Source: Dehalococcoidia bacterium
GTDB taxonomy: Bacteria; Chloroflexota; Dehalococcoidia; Lucifugimonadales; Lucifugimonadaceae
DNA: 64,000 bases
Direction: 5' to 3'
Assembly (NCBI GenBank): GCA_012959765.1
Contig: DUCO01000046.1
Span: 62,001 to 126,000 of the forward strand
Part shown: one piece after another, positions 35,604-44,414 of the stretch
Layout of the letters: each line of letters begins with the position of its first letter
Position numbering within the stretch: the first letter of the stretch is position 1
Position numbers and translations under genes: made by a program
The notes under the pieces: generated by a model
What the model was told of the DNA's origin: nothing
The model's database searches: none
What the model saw: the letters and a program-made list of their open reading frames with translations, nothing else

Positions 35604-36656
35604 TTACTGCCAGACGGTTACTATACCCGGATCGCCATCGAACACTTTGCCCACAACAGAACTGTAAAGTGTTTGGTTAGCAACTAAACTATTTACAAGA
35701 GCTTCAGAACGCTCTTCCGGAATTGAAATCAGCATGCCGCCGGACGTCTGCGCATCGGCAAGAATCGTGAACTCGATATCGCCAAGGCCGTCCTCAAAGT
35801 TCACAACATCTCGAATCGCCTCGATGTTGCGAGCTGTACCGCCAGAAACAGCGCCCGCCGTGGCGAGTTCCAGTGCTCCAGGAAGAAGCGGAATCTTCGA
35901 CCAGTTCAGCGCAGCCGAAGTGCCGCTGGCCTTCATCATCTGAGAAAGGTGCCCGAGTAGCCCAAATCCAGTTACATCGGTAGCAGCGTTCACGCCAACC
36001 TCGAGCATGGCATCGGCTGCGCCCTTATTAAGCGTCGCCATCGATTTCACAGCAGCCTGCACGGATTCGTCAGGTGCAGTACCGGCCTTCGCAGCAGTTG
36101 TAATAACGCCAGAACCGATCGCCTTCGTAAGAATCAACACATCACCGGGCTTAGCCGAAGCGTTCGTAATCTGTTCGCCGGGAACCACAACACCTGTAAC
36201 TGCGAGCCCGTACTTGGGCTCCTTGTCGTCGACGGTGTGCCCGCCAATGATCAGGATCCCGGCCTCTTCAGCTTTGACCTGTCCGCCCTCGAGAATCTTC
36301 GCAATCACATCAGGTCCAAGATCCCGCGGGAACGCAGCAATATTCAGTGCCGTAATCGGCGTTCCGCCAACCGCATAAACATCGCTCAAGGCATTCGCAG
36401 CAGCGATCTGACCGTAGTCGAACGGGTCGTCAACGATTGGCGCAAAGAAGTCATTTGTGAGTACGAGAGCGACGCGATCGTTTATCCGGTAGATGGCAGC
36501 GTCATCTCCGGTCTCGAGTCCAACCAGCACATTTGGATCAGTGATGGTCGGTGTTGGCAGCTTGCCCAAGACCTGGGCAAGTTCGCTCTGGCTGAGCTTC
36601 CCAGCTCAACCGGCGCAGGTCGCCAGTTCGGTTAGTCGTACAGGTTTGTCACTCAT
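35604..36656 (-). CDS. selD: Selenide, water dikinase with selenocysteine (UGA codon)
   Basis: From the ATG at 36656, 350 codons including one internal TGA at 36606-36608 (codon 17). The N-terminus reads RLTELATCAGUAGK, matching SelD, where the catalytic residue is Cys17 in E. coli and Sec in many species, with the essential Lys three residues on (Lys20). Later: ETGDDAAIY, TNDFFAPIVDDPFDYG, GGHTVDDKEPKYGLAVTG, TDVTGFGLLGHL and DAQTSGGML. It makes selenophosphate from selenide and ATP. A standard start would be TTG 36569, which would delete the catalytic region. A SECIS-like hairpin follows the TGA. No selA, selB or tRNA-Sec gene is seen in this window. Confidence 0.9.
36561..36581 (-). promoter_or_regulatory. 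SECIS-like hairpin of selD
   Basis: On the minus strand CTTGCCCA (36581 down to 36574) pairs perfectly with TGGGCAAG (36568 down to 36561) over loop GGTCT (36573-36569). The loop opens 33 bases after the TGA and starts with G, as expected for a bacterial SECIS. Confidence 0.7.
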
Positions 36657-36730
36657 AGCCTCTGAATCGTGCCATAACTGTGCGGATAAAGACATATTCG
36701 CTGAGTGAATATCGAGTGTTTCTCGCTCGT

Positions 36731-36799
36731 GTTCATGTCATTTGATACATAAATGGGGCTTTGAGGTGTATCAAACTTGTTATCCGGTTCATGTCATTT
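36731..36799. promoter_or_regulatory. Direct and inverted repeats upstream of lysA
   Basis: GTTCATGTCATTT occurs twice (36731-36743 and 36787-36799), 56 bp apart. Between them lies a perfect 9-bp inverted repeat TTTGATACA (36741-36749) / TGTATCAAA (36767-36775). The region separates divergent selD and lysA, so either could be controlled. It is too short for a lysine riboswitch. Confidence 0.5.
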
Positions 36800-36938
36800 C
36801 AAATTGACGTATCTCCACCTGAGAACGACAATTGGTTTTTCGGCCGACCGCCTACCTGACCAAACGCCCGCAGCCCGATCAATTCCATTAGCATCTGCTC
36901 AGAGCAGCAAATTCGCACGACACGACACGAAATACCCA

Positions 36939-38264
36939 ATGCCAGGCATTCCTGAAGCAGAAGTTCTACCGATAACCGCTGGCCTGAGCGACGAGGGTCG
37001 CTTGGCGATAGGCGGCTGCGACGTGCGCGATCTCGTCGAGCAGTACGGTAGCCCGCTGTACATCTACGACGAAGCGACCCTGCGAGCCATGTGCAGAGAC
37101 TTCATCGGCAGCTTCAAAACCGAGTATCCAAACACCCGCGTCGAGTACTCGGCGAAGGCCTTTACTAATCCTGCAGTGTCGAGAATCGTCGAAGAAGAGG
37201 GCCTCGACATGGACGTTGTGACAGGCGGTGAGCTGGCCGTTGCGAAGGCGACGAACTTCCCTGCTGAGCGGCTTAATTTTCACGGCAACAACAAGGGCCG
37301 AGAAGAGCTTACCGAAGCCGTTCAATATGACATTGGGTGCATCACTCTTGACTCGTTCGCCGAGATCGAACTACTGAACGAAGTTGCTGGCGATCTTGGT
37401 GTGAAGCAGAAAGTAATGCTCAGGCTCTCGCCCAGTATCGACCCCCACACGCACCTGCTCACATCAACCGGAATCCTCGATTCCAAGTTCGGGTTTTCTA
37501 TCGAAACCGGCGATGCCGAAGTAGCGGTTGAACAGGTGCTGAAACAGGAAAACCTCGATGTTGAGGGTCTTCACTTCCATCTGGGATCGCCAATATTTGA
37601 ACTCGAACCGTACTCCGAGGCGATCGACTACGTGCTGAGTTTTGCCGCCGATATGCGCGACAAATACGGACTCGACATGAAACGATTCAGCCCCGGTGGC
37701 GGATTCGCTATCGGCTACGTTACCGACACCCTGCCACTGCCCTTGAGCGACTATGCCAAAGAGATTGCAACGGCGGTTCGAAAGGGTTGTGACACGTATG
37801 GTCTCGACGAGCCTGAACTGAGCGTGGAGCCGGGTCGTGCCCTCATTGGTCGTTCTGGCGTTGCGGTGTATACCGTTGGCGGAATCAAAACCATTCCAGA
37901 CGTGCGCACATACGTAAGCGTCGATGGCGGAATGGGCGACAACATTCGCCCTGCGCTGTATCAATCTGAATACGCAGTTGTGCCTGTGGATCGCCCGCTC
38001 GCAGACCGCCCTTCCAATGTCACGGTTGCTGGAAAGTTTTGCGAGTCTGGCGATGTGCTTGCTCGTGATGTCGCCCTGCCAGATGTCGAAACCGGCGAGC
38101 TTCTGGCGCTACCCGCTTCGGGTGCTTACTGCCTGATGATGGCGAGCAACTACAACATGCAGACCCGCCCGGCCGTCGTGATGGTGAACGAGGGCAGCGC
38201 ACGATTGATTCGCCGACGTGAGACCTACGCCGATCTACTCGCTTCGAGCCTCGATCTTGACTGA
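36939..38264 (+). CDS. lysA: Diaminopimelate decarboxylase
   Basis: A 441-residue fold-III PLP decarboxylase giving lysine from meso-diaminopimelate. The start at ATG 36939 is chosen because the earlier in-frame start at 36777 adds 54 residues with no match. VEYSAKAFTNPAV carries the PLP lysine (about residue 70), GLHFHLGSPI the PLP/His region, FSPGGGFAIGY the phosphate loop, and GKFCESGDVLARD the active-site Cys of the second subunit. SEPGRALIG-type residues appear as SVEPGRALIGRSG. It overlaps holB by 8 bp. Confidence 0.93.
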   Translation: MPGIPEAEVLPITAGLSDEGRLAIGGCDVRDLVEQYGSPLYIYDEATLRAMCRDFIGSFKTEYPNTRVEYSAKAFTNPAVSRIVEEEGLDMDVVTGGELAVAKATNFPAERLNFHGNNKGREELTEAVQYDIGCITLDSFAEIELLNEVAGDLGVKQKVMLRLSPSIDPHTHLLTSTGILDSKFGFSIETGDAEVAVEQVLKQENLDVEGLHFHLGSPIFELEPYSEAIDYVLSFAADMRDKYGLDMKRFSPGGGFAIGYVTDTLPLPLSDYAKEIATAVRKGCDTYGLDEPELSVEPGRALIGRSGVAVYTVGGIKTIPDVRTYVSVDGGMGDNIRPALYQSEYAVVPVDRPLADRPSNVTVAGKFCESGDVLARDVALPDVETGELLALPASGAYCLMMASNYNMQTRPAVVMVNEGSARLIRRRETYADLLASSLDLD

Positions 38265-39426
38265 TTCCACCACGCCCACAACCAATCGTCCTGCGGTCGT
38301 CGGATGGACAACTTTTGGTCACCCGGGTGCGACGCGGCTACTTTCGAAATCGTACGAAACTGGGCGACTTGCTCACGCCTATCTGATCACGGGACCCGAC
38401 AAGGTTGGTAAGCGGACTCTGGCAATCGATATCGCCTGCATGGTCAACAGCGAGCCGGTTATCGACATGTTCGGCGAGGCCGACAATATGGACCTTTCGA
38501 CATCGCAGCAGGCAGAACGAATTCGCAAAGGGATTCACTCGGACGTACGGATGATCGATCCGAATACGGAGTTGGACAAGGACTCGAGAAAAACGACCAA
38601 TTCTAACGGCGGTGATGGCGACGGTGATGATGCGCCCGCACGAGGTCGGCAAACGATCTCTATCGAGCACATCCGTGATCTGATCAAAGATTCGGCCACA
38701 ACCCCGTTCGAGGGCGCGAAGAAGGTGTTCATCATCGATGGGGCACACCGGATGGTCGAGGCGGCGTTCAATGCAATGCTCAAGACACTCGAAGAGCCTT
38801 CGGACGATGTACTGATTATTCTCACAGCTCCAACCGATGAATTGTTACCTGAAACAGTTGTTTCACGGTGTCAGCGGATCGACCTTCGTCCTGTCGATGC
38901 CGATGTGATCAAAACAGAACTCATCGAAAAACTTGAGGCAGAAGAGTCACAGGCACATACGCTTTCTCGACTCGCTCGTGGCTGTCCCGGCTGGGCGATC
39001 GATGCGCTGAACGACCCGACGATCATCGATGCTCACAATCAGGCGATACTCAGGTTCGCCGAGATCATCACCGGGAACGTCGAGGAACGGTTAAGATACG
39101 CCCGTCAGACGGGCGGACAGTTCTGGCGAGATCGTGATGCCGTGCTGGCCGAGATGCAACGCTGGCTCGAGTGGTGGCGCGACGTTGCGATGCTGCGTCA
39201 CAAGCTTGAAGATCAGGTGACCAACACAGAATGGGTGGAACTGCTCTCTGAGATAGCGAGTCAGTTGAAAGTCGATCAAATCGCAGGGGCCGTAACCTCG
39301 ATCCAAAACGCTCTGACAGCGCTCGAAGCCAACGCAGTACCCCAGCTAACGTTGGAAGTTTTGATGCTCGACCTGCCATGGGCAGACCCGGCAAAAGTGC
39401 CTTCGCTCAGCTTCGACGAAGAGTAA
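38257..39426 (+). CDS. holB: DNA polymerase III, delta-prime subunit (HolB-like)
   Basis: About 389 residues from TTG 38257, which overlaps the end of lysA by 8 bp; the coupling suggests one operon. HAYLITGPDKVGKRTLAIDIA (about 42-62) is the clamp-loader P-loop region (degenerate GPDKVGKR). IEHIRDLIKDSATTPFEGAK then KVFIIDGAHRMVEAAFNAML and LKTLEEP, with SRCQRIDLRP, are classical delta-prime motifs. It assembles the clamp loader at the replication fork. No zinc-ribbon Cys set is visible in the N-terminal domain. Confidence 0.87.
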   Translation: MTDSTTPTTNRPAVVGWTTFGHPGATRLLSKSYETGRLAHAYLITGPDKVGKRTLAIDIACMVNSEPVIDMFGEADNMDLSTSQQAERIRKGIHSDVRMIDPNTELDKDSRKTTNSNGGDGDGDDAPARGRQTISIEHIRDLIKDSATTPFEGAKKVFIIDGAHRMVEAAFNAMLKTLEEPSDDVLIILTAPTDELLPETVVSRCQRIDLRPVDADVIKTELIEKLEAEESQAHTLSRLARGCPGWAIDALNDPTIIDAHNQAILRFAEIITGNVEERLRYARQTGGQFWRDRDAVLAEMQRWLEWWRDVAMLRHKLEDQVTNTEWVELLSEIASQLKVDQIAGAVTSIQNALTALEANAVPQLTLEVLMLDLPWADPAKVPSLSFDEE

Positions 39427-39498
39427 GTGGATGGGTCACGTTTTCTACGAGATTGGGCGCTGTTGGCCGGGGTGCGAAGAATGCAGCCCCATGGCGCG

Positions 39499-40077
39499 TT
39501 AGTAACTACCCGCCGCAGCCGTAAAGTTACCTTCTGAGAACGACTCGGGTGCAAGCCATGGCACAAAAGGCAGCCATGTCTTCTTCAGCGATTCGATCTT
39601 CAGGAACGAATACGGGTTGGGTCGTGGCTCGAAAGGCTTGTTGCGCAGGCGCATACCGGCCTCCTGCGGCGTTCGACCCGCCTTACGGTGGTTACACGCC
39701 TTACAGGCCGTCACAACGTTCGTCCAGATGTACTCGCCGCCCTTGCAGCGGGGATGAACGTGGTCGATCGTCATATCCCGCGGCTTCGCACCGCAGTACT
39801 GGCACGAATGGTTGTCGCGGGCGAAAACTTCGTTGCGTGACATCTTCCGACGCTGGAGCGGCCGGCTCACCATGTAGACCAGCCTGATCACATCGGGTCG
39901 GTCGAAAATATCGTCGACTGTGTTCACATAAAGCCCGGTGTCCTGCACCGATTCGGCCTTCCCTTTACCCACAAGTTTCACCGCCCTGCGAATATCGCAG
40001 ATGTTGAGCGGCTGATAGTTCTGATTAAGCACCAGTACTGGTGCCCTTGTGCTTTCGCTCGCATGGGCGGTCGTCAT
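39499..40077 (-). CDS. HNH endonuclease domain protein
   Basis: A 192-residue protein. An N-terminal half with VLVLNQNYQPLNICDIRRAVKLV is typical of the widespread single-gene HNH family. The HNH domain is FARDNHSCQYCGAKPRDMT, IDHVHPRCKGG (His pair) and VVTACKACNHRKAG, with two CxxC zinc knuckles. It probably nicks or cuts DNA, or processes it, but its role is not known. It stands alone, convergent with holB. Confidence 0.87.
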   Translation of the reverse strand: MTTAHASESTRAPVLVLNQNYQPLNICDIRRAVKLVGKGKAESVQDTGLYVNTVDDIFDRPDVIRLVYMVSRPLQRRKMSRNEVFARDNHSCQYCGAKPRDMTIDHVHPRCKGGEYIWTNVVTACKACNHRKAGRTPQEAGMRLRNKPFEPRPNPYSFLKIESLKKTWLPFVPWLAPESFSEGNFTAAAGSY

Positions 40078-40202
40078 TTAGGTTTCCGGTTTCGGTAGTG
40101 ACTCTTTCTGGGCCACTTATTGCTGGTTTCTGATTTTAACAGTTAGTTATAAAACGTCTGCTTCGATGATTAGGATTCGGATGTCGTGAATGAAATCGTA
40201 AA

Positions 40203-40853
40203 TCAGGCCTGTTCGTCTACTGCCGGTTCTAGTTTATCGAGTGCAACTCCAAATTCACCGGGAGCGAACTCAATTACGAAGCTACGCAAGTTTAAGAGTG
40301 AAGGAACAATCGTGGATTCAACTAACAATTCTCGACCATTTTTCTGACCAGCGTTAGTTGCGAACTTGATCACGTTCCCGGTGACCTTGTCCTTCATGCC
40401 CTCGATCCCATCGGTCATAACGTCTGCTGCATTGATTTCTTCAGCGGCCTGATCGTCAACGAACGAGTAGCGAGCGACGACGGTCATTATTCCGCCCGAA
40501 ATCAGCACACCGGCAACAAGACCGATCACGATTCCGCCAACATTGTCGATCCAGCCCATAAATGTGACTTTAAGCGCCTTCTTGATGATTGACGAAACGA
40601 TGCGACTGGCCAAAAACACAGCAACAAAAATAATCAGGTAGCCGATCGCGGTAGAAACTGCTCCGCTCTCAACTCCATCCCAAATAAGGCTCAACACACG
40701 GCCCGCGAACAGTCCGCTTAAGAATAGACCAACGTAAATTGCCACAGCGTTGAGCACCGCGTTGACCAACCCGGTTTTGTATCCCCAGAGAGCCGTTAAC
40801 GCGAAAGCTATTACAAGCACCCAGTCTAGTGCGTTCATGTTCGAATCACTCAA
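40203..40853 (-). CDS. CvpA-family membrane protein
   Basis: A 216-residue protein with four hydrophobic helices, opening WVLVIAFALTALWGYKTGLV and containing ASRIVSSIIKKAL and GWIDNVGGIVIGLVAGVLI, which are the CvpA pattern. The C-terminal 75 residues are soluble. CvpA proteins are linked to colicin V production, purine-related regulation or cell-envelope stress in other species; here no purF gene is near. Confidence 0.82.
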   Translation of the reverse strand: MSDSNMNALDWVLVIAFALTALWGYKTGLVNAVLNAVAIYVGLFLSGLFAGRVLSLIWDGVESGAVSTAIGYLIIFVAVFLASRIVSSIIKKALKVTFMGWIDNVGGIVIGLVAGVLISGGIMTVVARYSFVDDQAAEEINAADVMTDGIEGMKDKVTGNVIKFATNAGQKNGRELLVESTIVPSLLNLRSFVIEFAPGEFGVALDKLEPAVDEQA

Positions 40854-41038
40854 CTTTTGCCGTTCAGACGTTCCGTTAGTTCATCGTCACTAAACGACGA
40901 TGGTATCGATCAAGCGTTACTGAAATATTCATAACGCGTATATGTCGGGTGAACGGGATTTTAGCAGCAGGCGACTATGCTACTCGGAGTGAAGTGCAAA
41001 CGCATGCGATCAAATGAGCGTGTTGCCTACACTGACAC

Positions 41039-41740
41039 ATGAACGGATATCGATTGTCAGAAACAGAATTTGAACGCCTGACGATAGCCATAGATGGGCC
41101 GGCTGTATCGGGTAAATCATCGGTTGGCAAGGCGTTCGCATCGCGTATCGGATACCGGTTTCTCGATACCGGCCTCATGTACCGTGCTGCAACTTGGAAC
41201 GCCGTTCAATCGGGCGTTGATGTGAACAACTCAGGCGCAGTATCGGTTGCGGCTGAGCAGATGCAGTTTTCAGTTGTAGATGATAATCACGGTGGCAACT
41301 CGATCATTGTTAATGGCGAGGACGTAACCGCTCAACTCCACTCCACTCAAGTCGATGATTCCGTTTCTGCGGTTGCTGCCGTTGGGAGAGTTAGGGAAAT
41401 AATGGTCGCCGAGCAGCGTCGATTGGCGGGGGAAGGCGGAATCGTGATGGTCGGGCGAGACATCGGAACAGTCGTCATTCCCGATGCTCCGCTGAAGATC
41501 TACCTGACCGCTACGGCACGAACACGAGCGATTCGCCGACATCGCGACTTCCTCGCAGAGGGCAATGAAGTAGAGCTGGAAGATATTCTGCGTTCGATGG
41601 AGAGGCGAGATCTTATGGATTCATCTCGTGACGATTCGCCGCTCAGGCCCGCCGACGATGCGCGTGTAGTCGACACCGACGATCTTTCATTCGACCAGGT
41701 TGTCGATCATCTGACCGAACTCGCTAAGGAAATTCTTTAA
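41039..41740 (+). CDS. cmk: Cytidylate kinase
   Basis: A 233-residue NMP kinase that makes CDP from CMP. IAIDGPAVSGKSSVGKAFA (17-35) is the P-loop, RFLDTGLMYRAATW the CMP-binding segment, VMVGRDIGTVVIPDAPLKIYLTA the insert characteristic of Cmk, and RRDLMDSSRDDSPLRPADDA the C-terminal signature. It ends one base into the start of plsC. Confidence 0.96.
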   Translation: MNGYRLSETEFERLTIAIDGPAVSGKSSVGKAFASRIGYRFLDTGLMYRAATWNAVQSGVDVNNSGAVSVAAEQMQFSVVDDNHGGNSIIVNGEDVTAQLHSTQVDDSVSAVAAVGRVREIMVAEQRRLAGEGGIVMVGRDIGTVVIPDAPLKIYLTATARTRAIRRHRDFLAEGNEVELEDILRSMERRDLMDSSRDDSPLRPADDARVVDTDDLSFDQVVDHLTELAKEIL

Positions 41741-42426
41741 TGGCCCAGTGGCTGTTCCCGTTCTGCAACAGAGGGTTCAAAACTACTCTGAAACTGTTCT
41801 CCGACTACAAGGTTGAAGGACGCGAGAACATACCCGAGTCTGGGCCGATGCTGGTCGCTTCAAACCACCTGTCGAACCTCGATCCGGCGATAGTTGCAGC
41901 AGCCCTTCCTGGACCACCAGTGTTTCTTGCCAAAAAAGAGCTGTTTAAATTTCGACTCGGTGCCGTGTTGATGCGGGCTTATGGTGCGTATCCGGTGGAT
42001 CGAAAGCGTGCCGATTTGCGGGCACTCAACTGGATCACCGATCAGTTATTAATTGAACACCGTATAGCGATGGTGTTCCCGGAAGGAACTCGCAGCAGGA
42101 CTGGCGGACTGTTGCGCGGTCAGCCCGGCCTTGCGCATCTTGCGATATCGACCGGAGTGCCGGTTGTTCCCATCGCACTCACCGGTTCAGAAAACCTTCA
42201 GAACGTGCTGAAAGTGGTGAAACCAACTGCGATTCTCAGGCTGAAAATAGGCAAGCCGTTTGTTGTGACCGAATCTGATATGCGTCTTTCGCGTAGAAGA
42301 GCCACCGATGTGACCAGAGAAATCATGGTCAGAATTGCGAAAATGCTTCCCGAAGCCAAGCGGGGCGAATACTCTGATCAGTGCGATATTGAATTGACCG
42401 AGACTGTTGAGTACGTTTCACAGTGA
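41740..42426 (+). CDS. plsC: 1-acyl-sn-glycerol-3-phosphate acyltransferase
   Basis: A 228-residue acyltransferase making phosphatidic acid. The NHxxxxD motif is NHLSNLD (42-48), and FPEGTRSRTG with PVVPIALTGSENL are the other PlsC blocks. The first hydrophobic segment is weak, so membrane attachment is probably peripheral. The start codon overlaps the cmk stop (TAATG), so translation is coupled. The cmk-plsC pairing is a common arrangement. Confidence 0.93.
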   Translation: MAQWLFPFCNRGFKTTLKLFSDYKVEGRENIPESGPMLVASNHLSNLDPAIVAAALPGPPVFLAKKELFKFRLGAVLMRAYGAYPVDRKRADLRALNWITDQLLIEHRIAMVFPEGTRSRTGGLLRGQPGLAHLAISTGVPVVPIALTGSENLQNVLKVVKPTAILRLKIGKPFVVTESDMRLSRRRATDVTREIMVRIAKMLPEAKRGEYSDQCDIELTETVEYVSQ

Positions 42427-42464
42427 TAAGTGATATTAGGGAACTGAAGGGGGGGACTGTCTGA

Positions 42465-44318
42465 GTGTGTGGGATATTTGCATATGCCGGAACTGAAAAC
42501 GCCGTTCCGCTCTTGATCGAAGGACTTCGATCGGTCGAGTACCGCGGCTACGACTCTGCTGGAATTTCGGTTATCGACTCGTCTGGAGCTATTCAAACGG
42601 TCAAGCGAGGCGATCACAAGGCATCGCTCGAAAACCTTGCAGCGGCAGTTGGCGATGGTCAGCTTTCGGGCGGAGTTGGCATTGGGCACACACGTTGGGC
42701 AACTCACGGCGAGGTGAACCAGAAGAACTCGCACCCGCATGCGTCGACCAGTGGTTCAGTTTCGATCGCCCACAACGGCATTATCGAGAATTTTCTCGAA
42801 CTTAAAGACGAACTTGTTGATTCGGGCATCGAGTTCGTATCGGATACAGACTCAGAAGTTCTGGCCCATCTTGTTGGTAGATCCGTTGCGAACGGGAGCA
42901 ACCTGCGGGAGGCGGTCATCAGTGCTGCCAGCCGAATCAGTGGTAACACTGCGGTGGTTGCAGTGTCTGCTGCCGAGCCTAGCATTGTTGTGGGGCTGCG
43001 GGTGGGTAACGCAGGCGGGATCGTTGTTGGGAAGAACGTCGACGCGGCAGTCATGGCGTCCGACACTATCGCTCTTTTGCCTTATACGTGTGAAGTGATC
43101 TACCTCGAACCCGGCGAAGTTGTCGAAATTGCACAGGGTTCAGTTCAATTGTTCGATCTCGAAGGCAGCGCAACCAAACGCGATCCGGTCGTAACGAACC
43201 AGAACTTCGAAGCCGCTAAAAAGGGCAATCACCCACACTTCATGTCGAAGGAAATCGCCGAGCAGCCGGAAGCGATTCAGGGCGCAATGCGGGGTAGGGC
43301 AGATTTTGCTGCGGGTACGCTGTCGCTTCCTGAAATTAGCCTGACTCACGATCAGATCATGGCCATCGACCGGGTCGTGCTCACTGGCATGGGTACATCG
43401 CTTCACACCGGGATGTTTGGTGCTTCGGTAATCGAAACTCTTGCCAGAATTCCGTCGGTGGCAGAGAACTCATCTGAACTCAGGTACCGCAACCCGGTAC
43501 TTGGCTCGAACACGCTGGTCATTGCGATGACACAGTCGGGCGAAACTGCCGATACGCTGGCCGCCATGGAACACGCACGTCGGGCGGGCGCACCGCAGGG
43601 TGTGATACTCGAAATGGAAGGCTCACAGGCGACCCGAGTCGCCGATTTCACGCTTGGAGTGCGAGCAGGACAGGAAATCTGTGTCGCATCGACCAAAACA
43701 ATGATCGCCAGCATGACGACCCTCCTCGAACTGGCGATATTTCTCGCGCAGGCTCGTGGCGAGATCGACGCGAACCATGTCAAGGAAATCGTTGGCCAAA
43801 TGGCTGAGTTGCCGGCGCTTGTGGCAAAGGCTCTTGATCTCAATGGTGAAGTTACGGATCTCGCCGACCGGCTGGCAAAATACGAAGACCTGCTGTATCT
43901 CGGACGCGGCCCCCAGTTGCCGATCGCACTCGAAGGCGCTCTCAAGATGAAAGAGATCGCCTACATTCATGCCGAAGGCAACCCGGCTGGCGAGATGAAG
44001 CACGGCATGAACGCCCTGCTGGGACCCGACATGGCAACCGTTGCCTGCGCTCCCAACAACGATCTCTATCCCAAGATGCTGTCGAATATCAGCGAGGTAA
44101 AAGCCCGTGGTGGTGAAGTCGTGGCGATTGTTACCGAGGGCGACGGCACGGTGGAGCGAATCGCAGACAACGTTATACGAGTTCCCGAATGCCCCGAACT
44201 GCTTCAGCCGTTCATGACCCTCATACCGCTACAGCTACTCGCCTATCGCACAGCCTTGGCATTGGGACGTGATCCCGACAAGCCCAGAAACCTTGCCAAG
44301 ACCGTAACGGTCGAATAG
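42465..44318 (+). CDS. glmS: Glutamine-fructose-6-phosphate aminotransferase
   Basis: A 617-residue enzyme starting at GTG 42465. MCGIFAYAGTENAVP places the Ntn nucleophile at Cys2, and VEYRGYDSAGISV and GHTRWATHG complete the glutaminase domain (to about 240). Two SIS domains follow (VVLTGMGTSLHTGMFGA; LYLGRGPQLPIALEGALKMKEI), ending DPDKPRNLAKTVTVE. It makes glucosamine-6-phosphate for the cell envelope. No glmS ribozyme was recognised in the short upstream gap. Confidence 0.96.
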   Translation: MCGIFAYAGTENAVPLLIEGLRSVEYRGYDSAGISVIDSSGAIQTVKRGDHKASLENLAAAVGDGQLSGGVGIGHTRWATHGEVNQKNSHPHASTSGSVSIAHNGIIENFLELKDELVDSGIEFVSDTDSEVLAHLVGRSVANGSNLREAVISAASRISGNTAVVAVSAAEPSIVVGLRVGNAGGIVVGKNVDAAVMASDTIALLPYTCEVIYLEPGEVVEIAQGSVQLFDLEGSATKRDPVVTNQNFEAAKKGNHPHFMSKEIAEQPEAIQGAMRGRADFAAGTLSLPEISLTHDQIMAIDRVVLTGMGTSLHTGMFGASVIETLARIPSVAENSSELRYRNPVLGSNTLVIAMTQSGETADTLAAMEHARRAGAPQGVILEMEGSQATRVADFTLGVRAGQEICVASTKTMIASMTTLLELAIFLAQARGEIDANHVKEIVGQMAELPALVAKALDLNGEVTDLADRLAKYEDLLYLGRGPQLPIALEGALKMKEIAYIHAEGNPAGEMKHGMNALLGPDMATVACAPNNDLYPKMLSNISEVKARGGEVVAIVTEGDGTVERIADNVIRVPECPELLQPFMTLIPLQLLAYRTALALGRDPDKPRNLAKTVTVE

Positions 44319-44414
44319 CAACCTCTCGCCATAAAACTCACAGTGCATGCCAACGAGGCGTAAGATCATCGTTTCCCGCAAACGATCGTATTCAGAATCG
44401 ATTTTTAGCTAAGT

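Noticed and set aside
36657-36938. Possible lysine riboswitch before lysA
   Set aside because: The conserved five-helix pattern was not recognisable, and the gap is occupied by the repeats described.
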